In this document: positions 16,293 to 23,985 of the stretch, piece by piece
How positions within the stretch are numbered: position 1 is the first letter of the stretch
Layout: each line of letters opens with the position of its first letter
Assembly (NCBI GenBank): GCA_021151665.1
Contig: JAGKWW010000043.1
Location: 1-23,985 of the forward strand
Origin: Flavobacteriaceae bacterium
GTDB taxonomy: Bacteria > Bacteroidota > Bacteroidia > Flavobacteriales > Flavobacteriaceae
Direction of reading: 5' to 3'
Length of the DNA stretch: 23,985 bases
Program-made: the position numbers and the translations under genes
The notes under the pieces: model-generated
Databases searched by the model: none
What the model was told of the DNA's origin: nothing
Seen by the model: the letters and a program-made list of their open reading frames with translations, nothing else

Positions 16293-17782
16293 TGCCACGT
16301 TATGCTTCCATAGGATTCCCGTACCTGCTTACCGATTATGTCGCCCGCAGGCATCCCGAACTTCGAGGGCAGGCGTTCGTATTGGCTTTCCGCCAGCGCG
16401 GCAGGATGGTCATTGATGCCGTAAGTGCCGCAGCTGCGAAAAAAGGTATTTATACAGGAATGGTGCTTGCAGACTGCAAAGCAATCTTTCCGGAACTGAA
16501 AATGCTGGAGACCGAACCCGGCAGGGCAGAAAAGCTATTGCAGGCACTGGCTGAATGGTGCATCATGTATACGCCTTTTGCAGGGATTGACCTGCCTGAT
16601 GGCGTGATGTTGGATATTTCGGGCTGCGCTCACCTTTGGGGCGGCGAAGAAGCGTACCTGCAGCACATCAGGGCAAAGCTGGGCTCCTATGGATATACGG
16701 TACAGACAGGCATTGCAGATACCATAGCAGCCGCATGGGCTGCGGCGCGGTTCAGCACTGAAGCTATTATTCCTCCCGGTAAGCAGGGTGTCACAATCCG
16801 AAGCCTATCCCCTGCTGCGTTGCGATTGGATCCTTCCATACTGGCACGTCTGAAAAAACTGGGGATGAGGCACATCGGCAATTTTATGGATATGCCCCCA
16901 TCGGTATTGCGCAGGCGCTTCGGCCCCGAATTGCCGAAAAGGGTTGCGCAGGCTTTGGGACAGGAAATGGACTGGCTGGTTCCGGTAAAGCCTGTCGAAC
17001 CTTATCAGGAACGTCTCTCAAGCATGGAACCGATAGCTTCCGCCACAGGCATAACCATTGCCCTGCAGCAGCTACTGAATACGTTGTGCCTGCGCCTCGA
17101 AGCCGAAGGCCTTGGTTTGCGCCAAGCCATTTTCAGGGCATTCCGGGTAGATGGTGCTATCCAGCACATCACAATCGGTACAGGGCATCCTTCACGCAAT
17201 ACAAAGCATTTATACAAGCTCTTCGAGCATAAGATCGCTATGCTGGAACCCGCATTAGGGTTTGAGGTTTTTGTACTGGAAACCCCTAAGGTAGAACCCC
17301 TTACCGATGAGCAGGCAGCCATTTGGAACGCTTCCTCGCAAAACGACATGAAAGTGGCGGAAATGCTGGACCGGGTAGCGGCAAAGATCGGTCCCGGTGC
17401 TGTAAACCGTTACCTTCCTGCCGAACACCATTGGCCCGAGCGGTCGATAAAGCAGGCCTCGCCATTGTGGGAGAAGCCTGCGGCGGAATGGCGTACCGAC
17501 CTCCCCCGCCCCATCCACCTGCTATCGCGGCCGGAAAAGATTGAAGTAACGGCAGTACTGCCGGATTACCCTCCAATACTTTTCCGTTACAAAGGCACGC
17601 TATACAATGTGGCAAAAGCCGACGGGCCCGAACGTATCGAACAGGAATGGTGGGTTTCCGAAGGCCTCTACAGGGATTATTACAGTGTTGAGGATGAAAA
17701 AGGCGCACGATACTGGCTGTTCCGTTCCGGTCCTTATGACGGGGAACATCCCAAATGGTTTATACACGGATTTTTCGCATGA
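16292..17782 (+). CDS. imuB: ImuB, inactive Y-family polymerase-like mutasome hub
   Basis: 496 residues. Y-family (DinB/UmuC-like) fold: N-terminal MPRYASIGFPYLLTDY where active polymerases have the metal-binding Asp, FRQRGRMVIDAVSAAAAKKG as the fingers segment, VMLDISGCAHLWGG where active enzymes have the second acidic pair, and an HhH-containing thumb around LKKLGMRHIGNFMDMPPSVLRRRFG. The missing catalytic acids are typical of ImuB, which serves as scaffold linking the beta clamp, ImuA and DnaE2. The C-terminal third (about 330-496; includes PRPIHLLSRPEKIEV and a DYYSVEDEKGARYWLFR segment) matches the ImuB tail. It overlaps dnaE2 by 4 bp (ATGA). Confidence 0.92.
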   Translation: MPRYASIGFPYLLTDYVARRHPELRGQAFVLAFRQRGRMVIDAVSAAAAKKGIYTGMVLADCKAIFPELKMLETEPGRAEKLLQALAEWCIMYTPFAGIDLPDGVMLDISGCAHLWGGEEAYLQHIRAKLGSYGYTVQTGIADTIAAAWAAARFSTEAIIPPGKQGVTIRSLSPAALRLDPSILARLKKLGMRHIGNFMDMPPSVLRRRFGPELPKRVAQALGQEMDWLVPVKPVEPYQERLSSMEPIASATGITIALQQLLNTLCLRLEAEGLGLRQAIFRAFRVDGAIQHITIGTGHPSRNTKHLYKLFEHKIAMLEPALGFEVFVLETPKVEPLTDEQAAIWNASSQNDMKVAEMLDRVAAKIGPGAVNRYLPAEHHWPERSIKQASPLWEKPAAEWRTDLPRPIHLLSRPEKIEVTAVLPDYPPILFRYKGTLYNVAKADGPERIEQEWWVSEGLYRDYYSVEDEKGARYWLFRSGPYDGEHPKWFIHGFFA

Positions 17783-20700
17783 GTTATACGGAATTACAGG
17801 TTACGAGCAACTTTAGCTTCCTGCGGGGGGGCTCGCATCCTCATGAGCTGGTGGAACAGGCCGCCGCGTTGGGTTATACTGAGATTGCAGTTGCTGACCA
17901 TAATACCCTTGCAGGAATCGTGAGGGCACATGTAGCTGCGAAGAAAGCAGGGATACGGCTCATTGTGGGCTGTAGGCTGGAACTGCTGGACGGCCCGCCC
18001 CTGCTCGCCTATCCCGTAGATAAGGATGCTTATGCAAGGCTGTCCGGCTTGCTCTCCATAGGGAACCTGCGCGCCGAAAAGGGCCAGTGCCATCTGTATA
18101 AGGCAGACGTATTCCAATATGCCGAAGGCATGCGGTTCATTGCCCTGCCGCCGCTTTCGCTGAACGAGGCATTTGATTTTGATGACGGCTATAAGGTTGC
18201 GCTCCGTGAATACCATGATAACTTGGGTACAGCACTTTACCTGGGTATCAGCCGCTCTTACCATGCTAACGACAATAAGCGCATGTACCGGCTTTGGCAA
18301 TTATCTGAAACGATAGGTGTACAACTGGTGGCTACCAATGACGTGCATTACCATGTGCCGGAACGAAGGCAGTTGCAGGATGTGCTTACATGCATCCGTG
18401 AGAAGTGTACCATCCATACGGCAGGGTTCCGCCTGTACCAGAATGCCGAGCGTTACCTTAAGCCTGCAGATGAGATGCAGCGGCTGTTCCGGCAATACCC
18501 GCAGGCGCTTGCCACCACGCAGGAGATAGCCCACGCTTGCCGGTTCTCGCTAGACAGCCTGAAATACATATATCCGGAGGAGATTACCTCCGGGGGGCGG
18601 ACGCCGCAGGAAGAACTTGTTATGCTTACCTGGCAAGGAGCCGACGAAAAATTCAATGGAAATATACCGGAAAAGATCGCCGGGACCATCAGGTATGAGC
18701 TGGAATTTATGGAGCGGAAGAACTATGCTTCTTATTTTTTGACGGTATATGACTTTGTGCGTTTTGCCAGGAGCCGTAACATCCTCTGCCAGGGGCGCGG
18801 TTCTGCTGCTAATTCGGTGGTTTGCTATTGCTTGGGGATTACCTCTGTCGATCCTTCCAAATTCAAGGTGCTCTTTGCACGGTTCATGTCCGATGCGCGC
18901 GATGAGCCGCCGGATATCGATGTCGATTTTGAGCACGAGCGCCGCGAGGAAGTGATTCAGTACATTTACGACAGGTATGGCCGGGACAGGGCTGCTATCG
19001 TGGCTACTGTAACGCAGGTGCACTGGCGGGGTGCTATCCGTGATGTGGCAAAGGCAATGGGATTATCGGCTGATGCCGTAGACCGGCTTGCAGATACCAT
19101 ACGCGAATTCCGTGACGAGTTGGAGGAAAGCCACATTACCTCCGAGGGCTTTAACCTTGGCGACCCACACCTGAGGAAAACCATTGAGATGACGAGGGAA
19201 TTTGTGGGCTTCCCGAGGCAGCTGGGCCAGCATACCGGTGGCTTTGTAATAACGCAGGACAGGCTTTCCGACTTATGCCCGATACTTAATGCCCGTATGG
19301 AAGACCGCATCAATATCGAGTGGAATAAGGATGATATCGAGGCGCTGGGCTTCCTGAAAGTGGATGTGCTTGCCCTTGGGATGCTTACCTGCATTCGCAA
19401 GGCGTTTGACCTTTGTCGGCAGCATTACGGGAAGCACTATACCCTGGCTAATATCCCGCAGGATGACCCCGCGGTATATGATATGATCAGCCATGCCGAT
19501 ACCCTCGGTGTCTTCCAGATCGAGAGCCGCGCCCAGATGTCAATGCTCCCGCGCCTTAAGCCTAAATGTTTTTATGACCTGGTCATTGAGGTGGCTATCG
19601 TGCGCCCGGGACCGATACAGGGCGATATGGTGCATCCCTACCTCAGGCGGCGTGATGGGATCGACCCGGTAGAATACCCATCGGAAGAGCTGCGTGAAAT
19701 CTTAGGGCGTACGCTCGGGGTACCACTGTTCCAGGAACAGGCAATGGAAATTGCTATTGTGGCGGCAGGCTTTACTCCTGCCGAGGCCGATGGCCTGCGC
19801 CGCAGCATGGCTACCTTCAAGGCCAAAGGCAAGGTGAGCGACTGGGAAATAAAGCTTGTGGCAGGCATGGTAGCCAAAGGCTATCCTGAAGAATTTGCAA
19901 AACGCGTATTTCGACAGCTTGAGGGGTTCGGCTCCTATGGATTTCCTGAGAGCCATGCGGCAAGCTTTGCCTTACTGGTGTATGTTTCGTCCTACATCAA
20001 GTGCTATTATCCGGATGTATTTGCATCAGCATTGCTTAACAGCATGCCAATGGGCTTTTACCAGCCTGCCCAGATTGTAATAGACGCCCGCAAGCATAGT
20101 GTTGAGGTGCGGCCGGTGGATATCAATCATTCTGCGTGGGACAATGCGCTGGAAGAAATGTCGGGCAAGTATTTCGCCATTCGCTTAGGCTTTCGCCAGG
20201 TAAAAGGCTTGCCTGCTGAAGAGGTCCAATTGCTAATGGCCGCAAGGAATAAACCTTTTCAGTATGTGCATTCACTGCTTAATGCCGGAATGTCCCTTTC
20301 TGTGCTTGAGAAACTTGCCGATGCGGATGCATTCCGGTCCATAGGGCTTGACAGAAGGCAGGCGCTATGGGAGGTGTCCTCCTTATCGGACAGCCCTGTA
20401 GGCATGTTTGAGGGCCAGCCTTCTGAAAGCGTAAACGAAGGCCAGCTGGAGTTGCCATTGCTCTCCGATGCCGAGCACGTGATTGAGGATTATGCTGCTA
20501 CAGGCCTTTCCGTTAAGGCGCACCCAGTAAGTTTTGTCCGCAGGCAGCTTGATGGTTTCCGTGTAATTCCCACAGCCGGCTTAGCTAAAATGGCCAACGG
20601 GGATTCGGTGGCCGTCGCCGGCCTGATCACGGTCAGGCAAAGGCCAGGGACAGCAAAAGGCGTGATTTTTGTAACGATTGAGGATGAGACCGGATTTGCA

Positions 20701-20955
20701 AACCTGGTGGTTTGGGGAACGGTATTTGAGAAATACCGCAGGGATATTGTGCAGGCCCGGTTGCTTATGGTACAGGGCAAGGTACAGATCGAAGGTGAGG
20801 TTATCCACGTGATTGCAAATTCCTGCTACAACCTCTCTTCGCTGCTACGCGATATGGCTGATACGCCAAATCCCGAATCCGCAGTCTCCACCCTGTCCCG
20901 TTCCGATGAGAAGCACCCTGAGGAGATATTTCATAAGGGCCGCAATTTCAGGTAA
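17779..20955 (+). CDS. dnaE2: DnaE2 (ImuC), error-prone C-family DNA polymerase
   Basis: 1058 residues from ATG 17779, which overlaps the imuB stop; a Met eight codons earlier is less likely. It starts with a PHP domain (about 1-200; ELQVTSNFSFLRGGSHP, VADHNTLAGIVRAH) in which the canonical HxH metal site is lost, as usual in DnaE2. The palm carries PDIDVDFEHERREEV with Asp379, Asp381 and Asp383, and the third catalytic Asp is Asp529 in LKVDVLALGM, at DnaE-like spacing. Also visible: RGSAANSVVCYCLGIT, RQLGQHTGGFVI, VRPGPIQGDMVHPYLRRR, GFGSYGFPESHAASFALLVY and an OB-fold near 930-1000 (GLITVRQRPGTAKGVIFVTI). This polymerase extends past lesions with low fidelity. It is full length and intact. 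Confidence 0.97.
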   Translation: MSYTELQVTSNFSFLRGGSHPHELVEQAAALGYTEIAVADHNTLAGIVRAHVAAKKAGIRLIVGCRLELLDGPPLLAYPVDKDAYARLSGLLSIGNLRAEKGQCHLYKADVFQYAEGMRFIALPPLSLNEAFDFDDGYKVALREYHDNLGTALYLGISRSYHANDNKRMYRLWQLSETIGVQLVATNDVHYHVPERRQLQDVLTCIREKCTIHTAGFRLYQNAERYLKPADEMQRLFRQYPQALATTQEIAHACRFSLDSLKYIYPEEITSGGRTPQEELVMLTWQGADEKFNGNIPEKIAGTIRYELEFMERKNYASYFLTVYDFVRFARSRNILCQGRGSAANSVVCYCLGITSVDPSKFKVLFARFMSDARDEPPDIDVDFEHERREEVIQYIYDRYGRDRAAIVATVTQVHWRGAIRDVAKAMGLSADAVDRLADTIREFRDELEESHITSEGFNLGDPHLRKTIEMTREFVGFPRQLGQHTGGFVITQDRLSDLCPILNARMEDRINIEWNKDDIEALGFLKVDVLALGMLTCIRKAFDLCRQHYGKHYTLANIPQDDPAVYDMISHADTLGVFQIESRAQMSMLPRLKPKCFYDLVIEVAIVRPGPIQGDMVHPYLRRRDGIDPVEYPSEELREILGRTLGVPLFQEQAMEIAIVAAGFTPAEADGLRRSMATFKAKGKVSDWEIKLVAGMVAKGYPEEFAKRVFRQLEGFGSYGFPESHAASFALLVYVSSYIKCYYPDVFASALLNSMPMGFYQPAQIVIDARKHSVEVRPVDINHSAWDNALEEMSGKYFAIRLGFRQVKGLPAEEVQLLMAARNKPFQYVHSLLNAGMSLSVLEKLADADAFRSIGLDRRQALWEVSSLSDSPVGMFEGQPSESVNEGQLELPLLSDAEHVIEDYAATGLSVKAHPVSFVRRQLDGFRVIPTAGLAKMANGDSVAVAGLITVRQRPGTAKGVIFVTIEDETGFANLVVWGTVFEKYRRDIVQARLLMVQGKVQIEGEVIHVIANSCYNLSSLLRDMADTPNPESAVSTLSRSDEKHPEEIFHKGRNFR

Positions 20956-20992
20956 TCAGAATTAATATGGATTAATGTATGATAGAGAAGAA

Positions 20993-21621
20993 ATGTTACT
21001 ATTTAACGACAGCGATTTGTTTACCGCGGGTGGGCAGTACCAAAAAAGATTTTGGCCTGCCGGATCTGGGACTTATGCTCTATGAGGGTTTTATTTTCCA
21101 AAAAAAAAACAGAGGCAGACCGGTATTATGAGCTCTTGCTCGAAGCTACGCCCTGGCGGGAATACCGGATGCCGATGTACGACAAAATCGTTACCGCCCC
21201 GCGGATGATTGCTTGGTACGGCGCGGCTGAAGAGGCAGGTGAAAGCGCACTGGCATGGACTCCCGGGCTATTGGAGCTAAAGCACACAGTCGAATTGGAG
21301 ACAGGCATGGAATTCAATGCCGTACTGCTCAACCTTTACCGCAACGGCAATGACAGCGTTGCCAGGCATTCGGATAAGGAACACCTCATCGGCCAAAATC
21401 CCAACATTGCCTCGGTAACCTTCGGGCAGACCAGGCCATTCCGCCTGCGCCACAAGGTCGATAAGGCAGTACCGCAACTGGAAATACCGCTGCACCATGG
21501 AACATTGCTGCTCATGCACGGCACAATGAATAGCTATTGGGAGCATCATATACCGAAATCCTCGAAATCGATGTTGCCGCGGATAAACCTGACCTTCCGG
21601 CAGGTAAAATCTATAGTTTAA
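20993..21621 (+). pseudogene. alkB: AlkB-type alpha-ketoglutarate dioxygenase, N-terminus broken by two frameshifts
   Basis: AlkB enzymes use Fe(II) and 2-oxoglutarate to reverse alkyl damage in DNA. From ATG 20993 (MLLFNDSDLFTAGGQYQKRF) the frame ends after 30 codons. The homologous continuation DLGLMLYEGFIFQ resumes one frame on (extra G in CCGG near 21060-21063). A second shift in a run of ten A (21100-21109; nine would restore the frame) leads into the open frame ending at 21621. The core is intact: ALAWTPGLL, NLYRNGNDSVARHSD with the iron-binding HxD, the distal His in WEHH, and the RINLTFR 2-oxoglutarate motif. Reinitiation at ATG 21085 (178 residues) could still yield the catalytic core. 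It follows dnaE2 by 37 bp, so it was part of the repair operon. Confidence 0.85.
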
Positions 21622-21679
21622 CTACCTTTAAAAACATAGCGTCTCATAAAAATACTACATTCGCATAGCCAAAATAATT

Positions 21680-22070
21680 ATGGAGGACGAGTACAAGCTA
21701 ACCCGTTTCCTGGACGCTCAGAACCAGGTCTACCTGAATGCCCTTTCCGAAATCAGGAAAGGTCAAAAGCAAACCCATCGGATGTGGTTTATATTCCCGC
21801 AACTCAAGGGGCCTTGGCAAAAGCAGTACTGCCGATTTTTACGGCATTGCAAGTTTGGGGGAAGCTGAAAGCTATTTGGCCCATCCCGTATTAGGCAGGC
21901 ATCTTATTGAATTTCAGAAGCGCTGTTAGCGATAGAAAACAAAACGGCTACAGAAATATTAGGTACGCCCGATGATTTTAAATTAAGATCGAGCATGACC
22001 TTATTTGCGGCTGCGGACAATACATCCTGTATTTAAGCAGGTATTGGACAACTATTTTCAGGCATCCGAT
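21680..22070 (+). pseudogene. DUF1810 family protein, broken by three frameshifts and C-terminally truncated
   Basis: DUF1810 (PF08837) proteins are about 140-160 residues, of unclear function. The stretch reads MEDEYKLTRFLDAQN with MWFIFPQLKG, then shifts (extra base near 21811-21814) into LGKSSTADFYGIASLGEAE and HPVLGRHLIE. It shifts again (missing base near 21911-21913) into SEALLAIENKTATEIL and PDDFKLRSSMTLFAAADNT, and a third time (extra base near 22024) into PVFKQVLDNYFQ. All pieces are collinear with the family, so the order is certain, but no single frame spans it. The last about 15 residues of the family are replaced by an unrelated hsdM tail. The gene is 58 bp downstream of alkB. 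Confidence 0.85.
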
Positions 22071-22430
22071 CGCCCCTCTAGTAAAGATCTTTGGACTAAA
22101 GAAACTTGGATTTATGATTACAGGACAAATATTCACCATACCCTAAAGAAGAACCCTTTAAAGCTTGAAGATTTAAAAGATTTCATTGACTGTTACAAGC
22201 CAGGAAATATTCACAAGAGGGAAGAATCATATAGTGATTTAAACCCAGAGGGACGTTGGAGAAAATTTACATATGAAGACTTTATAGCAAGAGACAAAAC
22301 TTCACTTGATATAACATGGCTAAAAGATAAGTCTTTAGCTGATCTTGATAACCTACCAGATCCTGATGTTTTAGCATTGGAAATTATAGAAAACATTGAA
22401 TCAGGTTTAGATAGCTTCAAAAATAATTAA
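22071..22430 (+). pseudogene. hsdM: C-terminal fragment of a type I restriction-modification methyltransferase (HsdM)
   Basis: About 120 codons in frame with the last DUF1810 piece. Starting at KDLWTKETWIYDYRTNIHHT, the text matches the C-terminus of HsdM N6-adenine methyltransferases: HTLKKNPLKLEDLKDFIDCY, NPEGRWRKFTYEDFIARDKT, LDITWLKDKSLADLDNLPDP, then a helix EIIENIESGL. The catalytic SAM and NPPF/Y motifs, which lie upstream in the full gene, are missing, so no methylation activity is expected. Base composition is clearly more AT-rich than the imu genes. The junction with DUF1810 is somewhere in 22062-22085 and points to a deletion that removed most of hsdM. No hsdS or hsdR is seen downstream. 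Confidence 0.75.
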
Positions 22431-22532
22431 GGCAAAGATTCTGAAACGAGTATGTAACTAAATACATTTACAAAGTTCGTTTTTCCCATCTGTAGAAATT
22501 CTTGTAGGTGCGCTAATCGAGCTTTTCTATAC

Positions 22533-23045
22533 TTATGGGGTTTTAGGATAGTTTCTCTCCAGTCTAAAATCTCTGGCTTCTTTATTATAAACTACTTCAA
22601 TTTTATCAGTAGTTATGTTTTTCAAAAGAATTCCGGAAGCCTGCTCTCCGCAATGCAGCCTGTACATTTTACCCGCTATTTTTACAACAGCCATCTCGGT
22701 TGTTGCAGCTTTTATATTTCCAAAATAAGTAATCTCCGGCCAGGCTATACTTTGGTCAGGCAAGTCTGTCGGAGTCTTTTTGGTAGTTACGGTACGACGA
22801 ACCGACGGAGTAGACGGGACTTGGGGTTTCCGTTGTCCGATTAGCTTCCCCATGAACGGATCCCGCTCAGGGAGCCGAAGCTCAAATGTATCACGTTTCA
22901 CAAGCAATGATAGAGGCTTTGCATTTATATCCTGTTCCGATACGTTTCTATCCGCCGGTAGGTTGTTTTTAATAAACCGGTAGCCGGCGGTGCCCCACAG
23001 CCCGAGTACTGCAAGTATCAGCAAAAAATTCAGTTTCTTTTTCAT
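22533..23045 (-). CDS. Small single-TM protein, weak GspC/PilP-like resemblance
   Basis: 170 residues from ATG 23045; a GTG one codon earlier is the alternative. The ATG overlaps the stop of the upstream lipoprotein gene (TGATG), indicating translational coupling. The N-terminal helix (about 5-24, NFLLILAVLGLWGTAGY) anchors it in the inner membrane. A linker follows (RDPFMGKLIG, then Pro/Ser/Thr/Lys-rich about 72-95), then a small beta-rich domain (about 98-165; ITYFGNIKA, VKIAGKMYRLHCGEQASGI, KIEVVYNKEARDFRL). The anchor-linker-small beta domain plan and the YFGNIK...MYRLHCGE pattern recall the periplasmic domains of GspC or PilP in type II secretion/type IV pilus systems. I infer that only from layout; no other secretion gene is in the window. 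Confidence 0.65.
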   Translation of the reverse strand: MKKKLNFLLILAVLGLWGTAGYRFIKNNLPADRNVSEQDINAKPLSLLVKRDTFELRLPERDPFMGKLIGQRKPQVPSTPSVRRTVTTKKTPTDLPDQSIAWPEITYFGNIKAATTEMAVVKIAGKMYRLHCGEQASGILLKNITTDKIEVVYNKEARDFRLERNYPKTP

Positions 23046-23985
23046 CACTGTATCACAATTTTATAAGCGGATGTAAAGCTCCCCGCATTACCAGCCTGGT
23101 CGGTAGCTTTTACACGCCAGTAATAAGTTCCTGCGGTTGCAAATGTGTACTGGTAATCGGCTGTTGCACGCGTTGCTGTATGCATTACTGTAGAAAAGTT
23201 CTGGGTTGAAGAAAGCTGGAAGGTATACGAAAGCGGCGAGTTAACGGTCCCGTTTTCGGCCGGTGCCTCCCATTCAAAAGCAACTTCAGCGCCGTCATTA
23301 TAAGTAGCATTGTTGGCAGGTGAAACAAGCGACGCCTGATTTGGGGCAACTCGGTCTACATAAAACGTACGGGTTGTAAATGCTGTTTCGGTGGTCGCGT
23401 TTACAGCCTTAACTTTCCAGGTATACTGGGCATCATCCATAGTAATTCCGGACGGCGTATAGGAACTGCCCGTAATGCTGTTTTGCGAATGAACAATTGC
23501 CCCCGCCTTAACAAGCTGGAAATTATAACTTTGTGCCGCAGCAACGGGTTCCCATGAATATGAAAATGAAGTTCCGGAAGTATACAAGCCATTAGCCGGG
23601 GTTAAAAGCTGTACCTGCTGGTTTGTCAGGTTATCGGTTTGTATCATCGTAAATGTGGCAGGGAAAGTATATGCTGTCTCATAAGCAAAATTTTCGCCAC
23701 GTACCCGCCACTGATATGTGCCGGGGCTAAGGCTACAGGTGAACCTGTTTTGGCTCACCAACGAATCTACAACCATATTTTGCGAGGTGCCATATACCTG
23801 TACCCGATAGTTATCTGCACCATTTATCTCGCTCCATTGAAAATTGGCTACATTGCTCTCTATTTGCTGGCCCGGTTGCGGGTACTGAATTGAAACTACC
23901 GAATCTGAGATATCTTTTTCTAAAATATCATCGCAACTGTAAACGGTAACCAGAATAAATAGAGATGCAAAAATGCTATTTATTG
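23045..23985 (-). CDS. FN3-repeat surface lipoprotein, 5' end just outside the window
   Basis: The frame stays open to the right edge. The N-terminal part visible there reads INSIFASLFILVTVYSCDDI, a lipoprotein signal with lipobox VYSC, so only the start codon and perhaps a few residues are missing. A Met at 23776 would remove the signal and the first domain and is not the real start. After an acidic spacer come three FN3/Ig-like beta-sandwich modules, each ending in a YxW+V+ strand: YQWRVRGEN, YTWKVKAVN and YYWRVKATDQAGNAG. Inner strands share SYSWEPV / AFEWEAP motifs. No enzyme motif. An adhesive or binding surface role is typical of such proteins. It is coupled to the small TM gene downstream. 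Confidence 0.85.
   Translation of the reverse strand, partial: INSIFASLFILVTVYSCDDILEKDISDSVVSIQYPQPGQQIESNVANFQWSEINGADNYRVQVYGTSQNMVVDSLVSQNRFTCSLSPGTYQWRVRGENFAYETAYTFPATFTMIQTDNLTNQQVQLLTPANGLYTSGTSFSYSWEPVAAAQSYNFQLVKAGAIVHSQNSITGSSYTPSGITMDDAQYTWKVKAVNATTETAFTTRTFYVDRVAPNQASLVSPANNATYNDGAEVAFEWEAPAENGTVNSPLSYTFQLSSTQNFSTVMHTATRATADYQYTFATAGTYYWRVKATDQAGNAGSFTSAYKIVIQ

Noticed and set aside
1..23985. CRISPR arrays, tRNA genes, complete insertion sequences
   Set aside because: No regularly spaced repeats, no tRNA cloverleaf apart from the tmRNA end, and no transposase or integrase coding sequence were seen.

Overview
The window looks like chromosomal DNA of a Bacteroidota bacterium, most likely a Flavobacterium-type member of the Flavobacteriaceae. 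The grounds are a SusC/SusD polysaccharide-utilization locus, several TAnnTTTG-type -7 promoter boxes, a tmRNA with the tag GENNYALAA, and a propeller/triple-Tyr regulator ending in a LuxR-type HTH.

Region 1 (about 210-12300, minus strand) is a polysaccharide-utilization locus. In transcription order it holds a membrane-spanning Reg_prop/Y_Y_Y/LuxR-HTH sensor-regulator, SusC, SusD, a LamG surface lipoprotein, a GH144-type glucanase and a GH3 beta-glucosidase. GH144 plus GH3 points to beta-1,2-glucan (sophoro-oligosaccharides) as substrate. The SusC promoter region carries a -7 box, a perfect 16-bp LacI-like palindrome just upstream of it, and 11-nt-period direct repeats further up. Intrinsic terminators lie after LamG, after GH144 and after GH3, so the downstream enzymes are probably expressed at stepped or separate levels.

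Region 2 (12300-14700) holds a lysine-ketoglutarate-reductase/alanine-dehydrogenase-like oxidoreductase (minus) with its terminator, then ssrA (tmRNA, plus) with promoter and terminator. About 540 bp without a solid gene follows. It contains a 27-bp hairpin built from four related 11-mers and one weak small ORF. The 3' end of tmRNA is a classic integration site, so this may be an attachment-site relic.

Region 3 (14700-20955) is a mutagenic DNA-repair cassette: a divergent XRE-S24 (LexA-like, self-cleaving) repressor, then imuA-imuB-dnaE2 with overlapping start/stop codons. The intergenic region has TTGTTAC-type operators overlapping both divergent promoters, a self-contained damage-inducible circuit.

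Region 4 (20956-22430) is a decay zone: alkB with two N-terminal frameshifts, a DUF1810 gene with three frameshifts, and a C-terminal hsdM (type I methyltransferase) fragment joined to the DUF1810 remnant. Flanking genes are intact over many kilobases, so real decay is more likely than uniformly poor sequence.

Region 5 (22533-23985, minus) has a small single-TM protein with weak resemblance to GspC/PilP, translationally coupled to an FN3-repeat lipoprotein that runs off the right edge by probably only a few codons.
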